This document shows, piece after piece, positions 1 to 6,507 of a stretch of 34,270 nt of DNA; position 1 is the stretch's first letter, and each line of letters begins with the position of its first letter. Under the pieces are notes generated by a model. The model made no database searches. It saw only the letters and a list, made by a program, of their open reading frames with translations, and was not told the origin of the DNA. The stretch covers positions 1-34,270 of the forward strand of contig CALUVB010000006.1 of assembly GCA_944324115.1 (NCBI GenBank), given 5' to 3'. The position numbers were made by a program, and so were the translations under genes. Source of the DNA: an uncultured Elusimicrobiales bacterium (GTDB lineage: Bacteria > Elusimicrobiota > Elusimicrobia > Elusimicrobiales > Elusimicrobiaceae).

Positions 1-506
1 GCGGTTTTACGTTGATTGAATTATTGGTCGTGGTATTAATCATCGGCATTTTGGCGGCGGTGGCTCTGCCCCAATATACCAAGGCCGTAGAGCGCAGCCG
101 TGTGGCTGAGGCGGAAATTATGCTGCGTAGTTTGTTAGATGCGCAAGAGCGCTGTTTTATGGTATACGGTGAAGGGGCAGGAGAATGTATGCAAAGCAAC
201 ACCGCAACAACCGATGGATTATTTGTGCATATGGACATAACGCTTCCTTCCTCTGAAGTGGTTGAAACTCCTTCTGGTTTTCGTGGAATAAAAATCAATA
301 ATTTTATTTATTATCTTGACGGCCAATATGTTACAGCGGACAGAGAGAGTGGAGATAAATATTTATATTATTTAAGTGCTACCAGGTATCGCTCTGAACA
401 TGACGATAAATGTCGGCCCTATGGAATTACTTGTGGAGATGAGGAAATGTCCTGCAAAGATTTGGGATATACGCGTGAGATAGAAGGCTGCGGCTGGGTA
501 AAGTAG
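1..506 (+). CDS. Type IV pilin-like protein, 5' end outside window
   Basis: This is the 3' part of a type IV pilin or pseudopilin gene. The window opens inside the codon before [11 protein letters not shown], which is the prepilin peptidase recognition motif. Cleavage falls between Gly and Phe, and Glu is the fifth mature residue. The leader and start codon lie upstream of the window. The hydrophobic helix ends in ALPQYTKAVERSR, the usual start of the pilin alpha-1 helix. The mature protein is about 167 residues. The C-terminal half carries several cysteines (in GECMQ, DKCRPYGITCG, MSCKD and EGCGW) that could form disulfides. It shares its N-terminus with the two pilins at 15285 and 24610, while the globular parts are unlike each other. 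The product should be inserted in the inner membrane and assembled into a pilus or secretion pseudopilus. No assembly gene is in the window, so major pilin, minor pilin and pseudopilin cannot be told apart. Confidence 0.9.
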   Translation, partial: GFTLIELLVVVLIIGILAAVALPQYTKAVERSRVAEAEIMLRSLLDAQERCFMVYGEGAGECMQSNTATTDGLFVHMDITLPSSEVVETPSGFRGIKINNFIYYLDGQYVTADRESGDKYLYYLSATRYRSEHDDKCRPYGITCGDEEMSCKDLGYTREIEGCGWVK

Positions 507-554
507 CTGGAGTTTAATTTCTTTTTCTCTGTTGCGGTGGGAAGGCAGTTTGCT

Positions 555-1340
555 ATGATATTAAATATGAATACTGCGATTTCCACCGCTTTCTTTTTGA
601 GCTTTTTGGCCGGGGCGGCCACCAGCGTGGGCGGGTTGCTAGCTTTTGTCGTCAAAAAAAATAATTTCGCCGCCTTAGCCTTAGGGTTGGGGTTTTCCGC
701 CGGAGTAATGCTCTATGTTTCCTTTGTGGAGATGATGCCGGCCGCCAAAGAGTCTTTGTCTATGCTCTATGGCATTGACGGGGGAGCATGGCTGGCTACC
801 GGCGTATTTTTCGGCGGGGTGGTGCTGGCATGGCTGATAGACCGGTTTATGCCTTCTCACCATGTTCATTCCGATGCGCTGGAACAAAAAAACAAACTTA
901 AACACTTAGGGCTTTTTACTGCGTTGGCGCTGGCGATTCATAACTTTCCGGAAGGACTGGCTACTTTTATGGCTTCTATGGAAGATGTCACGTTGGGCGT
1001 TTCCATTGCCATTGCGGTGGCGATACATAATATCCCGGAAGGTATTGCGGTGGCTTTGCCGGTATACCATGCCACCGGCAATAAGAGCAAGGCCTTTTGG
1101 TACAGTACATTTTCCGGTATGGCCGAACCGGTGGGAGCGGTGTTGGGGTATGTGGTGTTCCGCTCGGTGTTAAGCGATGCCGCCTTTGGGGTGATGTTTG
1201 CATTGGTGGCTGGAATTATGGTGTACATTTCTTTAGACGAATTGCTTCCGACGGCTCACGAATACGGAGACGGACATGGCGTTATTTGGGGAGTTATTGG
1301 AGGCATGATGGTAATGGCGTTGTCTCTGTTAATCTTCTAA
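555..1340 (+). CDS. zupT: ZIP family divalent metal transporter (ZupT-like)
   Basis: This is an inner-membrane permease importing zinc and probably other divalent metals. Eight hydrophobic segments are visible. The ZIP signature is present twice: HNFPEG at about residue 129 (helix 4) and HNIPEG at about residue 158 (helix 5). These His, Asn and Glu residues line the binuclear metal site in this family. The loop before them has a short His-containing stretch (PSHHVHSD), typical of the ZIP cytoplasmic loop. Length (about 261 aa) fits bacterial ZupT. A GTG at 537 is also in frame, but the ATG at 555 has a purine-rich GGGAAGG about 8 nt upstream and is preferred; an ATG at 567 is a further option. 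It follows the pilin gene by 48 nt and may be read from the same transcript. ZupT rather than another ZIP clade is by resemblance only. Confidence 0.88.
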   Translation: MILNMNTAISTAFFLSFLAGAATSVGGLLAFVVKKNNFAALALGLGFSAGVMLYVSFVEMMPAAKESLSMLYGIDGGAWLATGVFFGGVVLAWLIDRFMPSHHVHSDALEQKNKLKHLGLFTALALAIHNFPEGLATFMASMEDVTLGVSIAIAVAIHNIPEGIAVALPVYHATGNKSKAFWYSTFSGMAEPVGAVLGYVVFRSVLSDAAFGVMFALVAGIMVYISLDELLPTAHEYGDGHGVIWGVIGGMMVMALSLLIF

Positions 1341-1415
1341 TTTCCAGACTAATGTGTGATACTTTTGCGTTTGCGGGATAATATAAGTGAAGGCAGCCAA
1401 TCCTGGAGATGACAT

Positions 1416-1910
1416 ATGGATTTTGACGAAACATACAGCCGTTTATTTAAACCTGTGCTGGCCTATATACTGGGGCGCATGAACCGCCCCGATGCCGCCG
1501 AAGAAGTGTGTGCGCGGGTATGGCAAAAAGTCTGGGACAAAAGAGCTCAGTTTGACCCGCAGCGGGGTCTGCCCGATCAATGGATTTTCGGTATAGCACG
1601 CAACGAAGTAAATAAATATTTTGGGTTTTGGCAGTTTAAGCGGTTTTTTTCTTTGGCAGAAGCGCAAGAACAATATGCTTCTGCAGATCCGCTTCCTTTT
1701 GAACACATGCAGCAACAGGAAAGAAATGATGTATTGTTGCGCGCGCTTCAAACATTAAACGGCAGAGAGCGGGATTTAATTTCGCTTAAATTTTTTGCCT
1801 CTTTTACTAATCGTCAAATTGCACAGATGACGCAACTGAGCGAGAGTAATGTGGGCACTATTTTAAGCCGTGCGATACAGAAATTGCGTGCTTATATGGA
1901 GGAAGTATGA
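1416..1910 (+). CDS. ECF-subfamily RNA polymerase sigma factor
   Basis: This is a sigma-70 family factor of the extracytoplasmic-function type. At 164 aa it is the usual size for the group, with region 2 and region 4 only. Region 2 spans about residues 4-70, with the DAAEEVCARVWQKVW core-binding stretch followed by QWIFGIARNEVNKYF. Region 4 spans about residues 105-160; LNGRERDLISLKFF leads into a helix-turn-helix (TNRQIAQMTQLSESNVGTIL) that would read the -35 element. The start ATG has GGAG 6 nt upstream. The stop overlaps the next start (ATGA), so the two are translationally coupled, as sigma/anti-sigma pairs often are. The next two genes follow with almost no gaps and probably belong to its operon. 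I could not identify a convincing autoregulatory ECF promoter in the 75 nt upstream. Confidence 0.9.
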   Translation: MDFDETYSRLFKPVLAYILGRMNRPDAAEEVCARVWQKVWDKRAQFDPQRGLPDQWIFGIARNEVNKYFGFWQFKRFFSLAEAQEQYASADPLPFEHMQQQERNDVLLRALQTLNGRERDLISLKFFASFTNRQIAQMTQLSESNVGTILSRAIQKLRAYMEEV

Positions 1911-2230
1911 AATTTTCAGAGCAGCAATTAATTCAGTCTTATCAACAATTGGATCCAGATCCGCAGCAGGTGCTGCAGGATAAGCTGTATCAACAGATTT
2001 GCGCAAAAAAACATTCTTTTAAAAGAAAAACGGTATGGGGGCTTTGCGCCGTATGTGCGGCGGTGGTGATGGTGGTGTGTGTGTATATGTTCCGCCCGGC
2101 AGAGCCCCCCTATTTGCTAGACCCGGCTGATTTTAATCAGATGAATTTTGCACTGTACCGGGAACTGGCACTGCCGGGGCAAGATTTGGGCATTTCGCTG
2201 GAAGAGCTGAGCCCGTCTTCCTCTCTCTAA
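1907..2230 (+). CDS. Small single-pass membrane protein, putative anti-sigma factor
   Basis: This 107-residue protein has one clear transmembrane segment at about residues 43-62 (VWGLCAVCAAVVMVVCVYMF). The first 42 residues are polar and Gln-rich, and the tail of about 45 residues is acidic. Following the positive-inside rule (KKHSFKRK just before the helix), the N-terminus is cytoplasmic and the tail periplasmic. The start overlaps the ECF sigma stop by 4 nt (ATGA). Position and topology match an anti-sigma factor, with the cytoplasmic half binding the sigma factor and the periplasmic tail sensing. The HxxxCxxC zinc anti-sigma motif is absent, so the assignment rests on context alone. The 12-nt gap to the next gene indicates a shared transcript. 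Confidence 0.75.
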   Translation: MKFSEQQLIQSYQQLDPDPQQVLQDKLYQQICAKKHSFKRKTVWGLCAVCAAVVMVVCVYMFRPAEPPYLLDPADFNQMNFALYRELALPGQDLGISLEELSPSSSL

Positions 2231-2242
2231 AAGGAGTTTGTT

Positions 2243-2902
2243 ATGAAAAAGTTATTAGTGGTGTTTGGAATTTGTATCCTGTTTTCTTCTGTTGCGTGGG
2301 CTAGACCTAAAGTGGACTTGGCTCAAATCCGCGCAGAACGCGATAAAGGCATTGCTAAAATATCGGCCGAAGTGCGGGATATATCGGCGCGTTATTGGGC
2401 CGGAGAAGTGTTGCGGGGACATACTACTATGAGTAGTCTGCGCAGCAATTGCCGCCATTGGCTGGGCTCTGCGGAGGAAAACATGCGTATGCTGGATTTG
2501 GCGGAAGAATGGATAAGAAAAGGCGATGTGCCTGAACTGACGCCGCAAGAACGGGAACAGTTAGATGAAAATAACCGGCGGGTAAAAGAATTCTTGAACA
2601 GTTGGGAAAATCCGGCCGCCAAAATGCTGGCCGAAGAAAACCGCAAAATTACCCAAATGAAAGCTCCCGTATTTGAGCTGGAAGCGCGGTATTGGGCTTG
2701 GCGGGTGGCGGTATTGCAGGATATAAGTTATGAAGAACTTCTCTCTCAATCGCAGCGTTGGATTGGCGAGAGAGAAGAAAACCAAAGATTAATGAAGGCT
2801 ATCGCCGACAATATCCAAACAGGAAACACGGCTCCTTTGAGCGCCCAAGAAAGACGGCAATTAGATGAAAATAGAAAGGAAATATATAATTACCTGCAAT
2901 AA
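2243..2902 (+). CDS. Secreted protein with two tandem ~70-residue repeats, function unknown
   Basis: The 219-residue protein starts with a signal peptide (MKKLLVVFGICILFSSVAWA, cleavage after Ala20). The mature part is a tandem duplication. Residues about 50-119 and 149-218 align along their length, sharing ARYWA, RW(I/L)G with a following (E)EN, then LT/LS-x-QER, QLDEN and a terminal helix. Both units look alpha-helical and highly charged. I do not recognise a named family. AAGGAG 8 nt before the ATG is a strong ribosome site. It is the third gene of the sigma-factor operon, so it may be a target, sensor partner or envelope effector of that system (inference). A rho-independent terminator-like hairpin follows at 2912. 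Confidence 0.8.
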   Translation: MKKLLVVFGICILFSSVAWARPKVDLAQIRAERDKGIAKISAEVRDISARYWAGEVLRGHTTMSSLRSNCRHWLGSAEENMRMLDLAEEWIRKGDVPELTPQEREQLDENNRRVKEFLNSWENPAAKMLAEENRKITQMKAPVFELEARYWAWRVAVLQDISYEELLSQSQRWIGEREENQRLMKAIADNIQTGNTAPLSAQERRQLDENRKEIYNYLQ

Positions 2903-2911
2903 TCTTCTCAC

Positions 2912-2941
2912 CCAAGGCCCGCTTTTAGGAGCGGGCCTTGG
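2912..2941 (+). terminator. Terminator-like hairpin after the ECF operon
   Basis: An 11-bp perfect stem (2912-2922 with 2931-2941; CCAAGGCCCGC and its complement) encloses an 8-nt loop. It is followed by a weak T-rich stretch. It lies 9 nt after the stop of the secreted repeat protein. Confidence 0.75.
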
Positions 2942-3222
2942 CGTTTAATCCCGTTTATTTTTGTGTATTACTGGTGCTGGCACGAGGGCTTTGGCGGCGC
3001 TTTGAGTTGGCTTAGACCGCAGGGAGAGGCTGTTTTGCCTCATGACGGTTTACCGGCCAACCGATCTGTTTTTGAGATTAAGGTAAAGGAAGAAAGGGCG
3101 GGGCGTTGGCGCGTTTGGCGGTTGGATTTCGTAAACGTTTGCGCGTGGATACGGCGAGAAGGAATGTGCGTCCCGTGCAGGCTGCCGGGACAGCCTGGCG
3201 CCGGAGAAGCTAGTATAATAAA
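2942..3222. other. Intergenic region with no supported gene
   Basis: This is about 280 nt between two convergent transcription units. A 97-codon open frame covers most of it (2963-3256). It has no ribosome site, no recognisable domain and an odd Trp/Arg-rich composition, and it runs into a terminator hairpin, so I do not call it a gene. No RNA gene is visible. Confidence 0.5.
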
Positions 3223-3250
3223 TCCGCCGCTGTATCATATCAGCGGCGGA
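3223..3250 (-). terminator. Terminator of the unknown membrane protein gene
   Basis: A 10-bp perfect inverted repeat (3223-3232 with 3241-3250) has an 8-nt loop. Read on the minus strand, it is followed by TTTATTATA. It lies 38 nt beyond the stop codon of the minus-strand gene ending at 3288. Confidence 0.75.
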
Positions 3251-3287
3251 GCATAGGAAATATTTTGAAGATATTATACGGCTGTTG

Positions 3288-4046
3288 CTAGAATAAATAA
3301 GGGGCAACCATAAATGAAATCATGGAACCTACGGAATAGCTGGTCACATTCACCGCTATACTCAGCGCCGCCGCGTTGCGCAGCGAAAGCTGGCGGCGGT
3401 TGCACAGCCAGAAAATGAACGCTTCTGTTATTACACAGAACAGCCATAGCAGGGCCGTTTCCGTCACTACATTGCCCAGTATTTGCCATGCCAGCGGCAT
3501 AGTAATCAGATTGGCCAAAACAACGCTGTAGAGCACGCGATAGCTTTTGCCAGTGTAAGCCAAATAGGAAAAAGCCGCCAGTACTTCCGTCAGCAAAATA
3601 ATAATTAATGACAGCCAAGCATCAGCCCGCAACAACGCATTAAACGTATGGGATTGGGCAGAACGTTCCACCCACAAATCTCCTTCCCGCACTGTAACGG
3701 TAAAGGAATCGTGCAGCCGCTCCGGCGCGGGAAAAACGTTGCTTTGCCGTTTTACTCCGTCTGAAAAATCAATAATTAACTGTTGATAGGGGGCATATTT
3801 GTAAGCGATAGAGAAACAGCCGTCAGAGTGGCAATAAAGCTTTTGTATGCCGTAACGGCCCAGCGGTGTATTTTGAATGCACTGATTGTCTTGGCATTGA
3901 ATTTGCTCGCTGGTATCGGGCAAAATGGCGGGCCGGTCTTCTCCTTGATATACAAAGTCAAAATCCATTTCCGGCTTAGGGAAAACGCCGCCGAAAAGCG
4001 GCGTAAACATAAACAGCAAGGCTGGCAAAAGCAAAAGTTTCTTCAT
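3288..4046 (-). CDS. Membrane protein with exported N-terminal domain, function unknown
   Basis: The protein has 252 residues. The N-terminus is a signal peptide or anchor (MKKLLLLPALLFMFTPLFGG). An extracytoplasmic domain of about 125 residues follows, with four cysteines in two close pairs (IQCQDNQC and LYCHSDGC), plausibly two disulfides. The last about 110 residues hold three or four hydrophobic segments (around ADAWLSLIIILLTEVLAAF, VLYSVVLANLITMPLAW, ETALLWLFCVITEAFIFWL and ALSIAVNVTSYSVGSMISF). I recognise no family. The last helices with a conserved-looking TE.FIFWL pattern recall small multi-pass domains of unknown function. The gene is divergent from the M29 aminopeptidase gene and shares its promoter region. 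The ribosome site is weak. Confidence 0.75.
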   Translation of the reverse strand: MKKLLLLPALLFMFTPLFGGVFPKPEMDFDFVYQGEDRPAILPDTSEQIQCQDNQCIQNTPLGRYGIQKLYCHSDGCFSIAYKYAPYQQLIIDFSDGVKRQSNVFPAPERLHDSFTVTVREGDLWVERSAQSHTFNALLRADAWLSLIIILLTEVLAAFSYLAYTGKSYRVLYSVVLANLITMPLAWQILGNVVTETALLWLFCVITEAFIFWLCNRRQLSLRNAAALSIAVNVTSYSVGSMISFMVAPYLF

Positions 4047-4105
4047 ATTTTTGTCTCGTATTTTATATTTGCTATTATAACATTATACGAGGAAAAGGGG
4101 GATAT
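4047..4105. promoter_or_regulatory. Divergent promoter region
   Basis: This 59-nt region lies between the two divergent genes. The minus strand shows two overlapping -10-like boxes (TATAAT and TATAAC-type) around 4070-4085. The plus strand shows TATAAC and TTATAC in the same stretch. A strong AG-rich ribosome site (GAGGAAAAGGGGG) precedes the ATG at 4106. Confidence 0.5.
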
Positions 4106-5311
4106 ATGATTTTCAGTAAAATACAATTGGCCCGCTACGCAGATGTCATGGTATGGGCGATGGAGAATGCCCGCCGCGGCGGTAAGTTTAAAAAATACGA
4201 TACGGTTTTGCTCCGTTATGATCGGGCCGCCGCCGCCCTGGCCCAGGCGGTGTATGAACGTTTGCTGCAGAAACGCTATTTGCCTACGGCGCGTGCCGAT
4301 GCGTCGGAAGCGTTTGAACGCGCTTTTTATGACTTGGCAGATGAAAAACAACTTACCTATATCGCCGCCGGAGAAAAAGAATTTCAAGAAAAGCTGAATG
4401 GACTTATTGCTTTGCGCGCACCGGAAGATTTGACCGCTCTGAAGCATACTGATCCTGCACGGCTGGGCCGCGCGGCGGTGGCGCGCAAGCCGCTGCGTGA
4501 AATTATGGACCGGGCTGAGCAAGAGGGGGCCTTCGCCTGGACATTATGCAACTATCCTACAGAAGAACTGGCGGCTAAAGCCGGCCTTTCAATTAAACAG
4601 TATGCTTCTCAAGTGGCGAAAGCTTGTTTCTTAAATGAAAAGGACCCTGTGAAAAAATGGAAGGAAGTGATGAAGCAGATTGCAGAGATAGGCGCTTGGC
4701 TTAATGGACTGGAAATAGCGCGCTTGCGGGTGGAGACGGCGCATATGGATTTTGAAGTGTCATTGGGAGAAAAACGGCAGTTCATTTCCGGAGGAGGGAA
4801 CAATATTCCGTCTTTTGAAATTTTTACCTCTCCGGACTGGCGCGGTACCCGCGGTGTATATTATGCGGATTTGTCTTCTTACCGCAGCGGCAATTATGTA
4901 CAGGGAGTTAAATTGGAGTTTAAGAACGGCCGCGTCGTAAAAGCTTCCGCCCGGCAAGGAGCGGAATTTCTGCGCAAAATGCTGGCGATGGACCGCGGAG
5001 CCAGCCAGATAGGGGAATTCTCTTTGACGGACCGGCGTTTTTCTAAAATAGATAAGTTCATGGCGGATATCTTATTTGATGAGAATTTCGGCGGCAAGCA
5101 CGGCAACTGTCATGTGGCGGTAGGCGCCAGTTACGCAGACACTTTTGCCGGAGATGTGAGTAAATTAGACAAAAAAATGAAAGAGAAGCTGGGGTTTAAT
5201 GATTCTGCTTTGCATTGGGATTTGATTAATACGGAAGAAAAAACAGTACAAGCCCAATTAAAAAATGGGAAAACCGTGTTAATTTATGAGAAAGGCCGTT
5301 TTACCTACTAA
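4106..5311 (+). CDS. M29 family (AmpS/AmpT-type) aminopeptidase
   Basis: This is a cytoplasmic metallo-aminopeptidase of peptidase clan MQ, family M29, which releases N-terminal residues from peptides using two metal ions. At 401 residues it is full length (family about 370-415). The ligands expected for M29 can be placed: Glu238 in SFEIFTSPDW, Glu304 in IGEFSLTD, His336 in GNCHVAVGASY, and His370 and Asp372 in LHWDLI. The surrounding GGNNIPSFE, G.YYADL and KHGNCHVA.G stretches are typical. A strong GA-rich ribosome site lies just upstream. The gene is monocistronic: divergent from the membrane protein and followed by a 200-nt gap. Its role is probably peptide turnover; the substrate range cannot be read from the sequence. 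Confidence 0.92.
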   Translation: MIFSKIQLARYADVMVWAMENARRGGKFKKYDTVLLRYDRAAAALAQAVYERLLQKRYLPTARADASEAFERAFYDLADEKQLTYIAAGEKEFQEKLNGLIALRAPEDLTALKHTDPARLGRAAVARKPLREIMDRAEQEGAFAWTLCNYPTEELAAKAGLSIKQYASQVAKACFLNEKDPVKKWKEVMKQIAEIGAWLNGLEIARLRVETAHMDFEVSLGEKRQFISGGGNNIPSFEIFTSPDWRGTRGVYYADLSSYRSGNYVQGVKLEFKNGRVVKASARQGAEFLRKMLAMDRGASQIGEFSLTDRRFSKIDKFMADILFDENFGGKHGNCHVAVGASYADTFAGDVSKLDKKMKEKLGFNDSALHWDLINTEEKTVQAQLKNGKTVLIYEKGRFTY

Positions 5312-5479
5312 CAGCTTTCTCCTGTGAATACCTGCATTTGGCGGGGCCGCACACAAAGAGGCGGGCGGAACGGCCGTTTGGGCAAAGAGAAGAAGTCTGC
5401 CCGATGTATAAAAATTCTGCGGCTGATGCGTTTTTGTTTTAAAAATTGCTTCGGTCCTACCTGCTGAATATATAAAAAA

Positions 5480-5491
5480 GGCCCTTAGGCC
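5480..5491 (-). terminator. Weak terminator candidate after nrdG
   Basis: A short GGCC-CTTA-GGCC hairpin is followed on the minus strand by TTTTTTATATA, 22 nt past the nrdG stop. The stem is only 4 bp, so confidence is low. The rest of 5312-5512 shows nothing I can name. Confidence 0.4.
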
Positions 5492-5512
5492 GGGATAGTT
5501 GCAGAATAGAAG

Positions 5513-6136
5513 TTAAAGTTCTTCGTGCATTACCTTCAGTACGGATTTTTCTTTTGCCACGGGCAGGCATTCCTGCACGCGGTAGCATTTCCCGTTAACA
5601 CTTTGGGAGATGGCTTCTATATCGGCGTCTGTGAGCACTTCTTTGTCGTAGGTGGTGCGGAATTCGTAGCCGATGCCCGCATTGCGTATCAAATCCATAG
5701 ACTGGCGCAACACAGCCGGGTTAAATTCCACTCCTGTAATGGAAGAATACTTTTCCAGCGGGGCTTTCAAATCCATCGCAATAAAATCCACCAATTTTTT
5801 CTCCAGCAATTCTTTTATCATATCTGGCCGGGTACCATTGGTGTCCAGTTTGACGGCATAGCCCATGGATTTTATTTTGGCTAAAAATTGTGGCAAGTCA
5901 TCAAATAAAGTGGGCTCTCCTCCGGAGACTACAATTCCCTCCAGCGTGCCCTGGCGGCGTTTTAAAAAGGCGTCTATTTCCTCTTCTGCAACGGGCTGAG
6001 TGAAAAGATGGGGATATACCAATTCCGGGTTATGACAGTAGCGGCAGCGGAAATTGCACCCCTGGGTAAATATCACCGCAGCCGGCCGGCCCGGAAAATC
6101 TATGAGCGTAAATTTTAGCAATCCTCCTATTTTCAT
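5513..6136 (-). CDS. nrdG: Anaerobic ribonucleotide reductase activase, radical SAM enzyme
   Basis: NrdG reductively cleaves S-adenosylmethionine to place the glycyl radical on class III ribonucleotide reductase. The protein is 207 residues. The radical-SAM CxxxCxxC motif is at Cys27, Cys31 and Cys34 (GCNFRCRYCHNPE), binding the 4Fe-4S cluster. GGEPT (SAM-binding) is in the expected place at about residue 92, and DLKAP and EFRTTY follow. It is the last gene of nrdD - glycyl-radical subunit - nrdG, 28 nt after the small subunit gene. Its substrate here is unusual, because the glycine to be activated sits on a separate small protein rather than on NrdD itself. The start ATG has AGGA about 9 nt upstream on the minus strand. 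Confidence 0.93.
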   Translation of the reverse strand: MKIGGLLKFTLIDFPGRPAAVIFTQGCNFRCRYCHNPELVYPHLFTQPVAEEEIDAFLKRRQGTLEGIVVSGGEPTLFDDLPQFLAKIKSMGYAVKLDTNGTRPDMIKELLEKKLVDFIAMDLKAPLEKYSSITGVEFNPAVLRQSMDLIRNAGIGYEFRTTYDKEVLTDADIEAISQSVNGKCYRVQECLPVAKEKSVLKVMHEEL

Positions 6137-6164
6137 CTCAAGCCCGTTGCAAAAAAAGGAAATT

Positions 6165-6383
6165 TTATTTGTCGCTGTGGCAGCCGCAGTCGCAGCCGCA
6201 GCCTACGTTCATGTTTTTGCGCATGGCAAATTCTTCTTTTTTGCCTTTATTCCAGTTCTGCACCGGGCGCAAGTAACCGACCACACGGCTGTACACTTCA
6301 CATTTAGAGCCGTGAACGTCTTGCATCTCTTTTTTGAGTTCAGAGATTTTGTTCTCTACAATTTTCTTTTCTTCAGCTGTCAT
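6165..6383 (-). CDS. Stand-alone glycyl radical subunit of class III RNR
   Basis: This 72-residue protein carries the C-terminal radical domain that is normally part of NrdD. The motif YSRVVGYLRPVQNWN places the radical glycine at Gly36. The following GKKEEFAMRK matches the usual NrdD tail. Residues 1-26 form a charged helix (MTAEEKKIVENKISELKKEMQ), likely a coiled coil. The last 15 residues are Cys-rich, with CxCxCxCH at Cys62, 64, 66 and 68, a possible metal or redox tail. The open frame extends to 6425, but the ATG at 6383 has GGAG 9 nt upstream, and the upstream codons merely translate that leader. It lies between nrdD (125 nt away) and nrdG (28 nt). The expected role, by inference, is to dock on NrdD and supply the radical in trans. 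Confidence 0.88.
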   Translation of the reverse strand: MTAEEKKIVENKISELKKEMQDVHGSKCEVYSRVVGYLRPVQNWNKGKKEEFAMRKNMNVGCGCDCGCHSDK

Positions 6384-6507
6384 GTAATTACTCCTGTTAC
6401 TTCTTCCTTCTTGTCCGGTCTGCAACCGCCCGAAGCGGTTTTATATGGGTTGGGCCGGACTGCTTCGCAGGGGCTTTTCGGGGCCCCCGAAAAGGTACTT
6501 GCACAAA
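6384..6507 (-). other. Highly structured spacer between nrdD and the glycyl-radical gene
   Basis: This 124-nt spacer contains several inverted repeats. There is a perfect 10-bp palindrome with 1-nt centre at 6474-6494 (CTTTTCGGGG and complement). CTGC-GAA-GCAG lies at about 6460-6470. AACCGC with GCGGTT lies at 6424-6440. An outer GTCCGG/CCGGAC pair (6413-6418 with 6455-6460) encloses the latter. No T-tract follows, so these are not simple terminators. Confidence 0.6.

Noticed and set aside
1341-1415. Autoregulated ECF promoter before the sigma gene
   Set aside because: No AAC-type -35 with a matching short -10 was found. GATAAT/TATAAG strings look like ordinary AT-rich sequence.
2963-3256. 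97-codon plus-strand frame between the ECF operon and the membrane protein
   Set aside because: No Shine-Dalgarno or recognisable motif, an odd Trp/Arg-rich composition, and it runs through a terminator hairpin.
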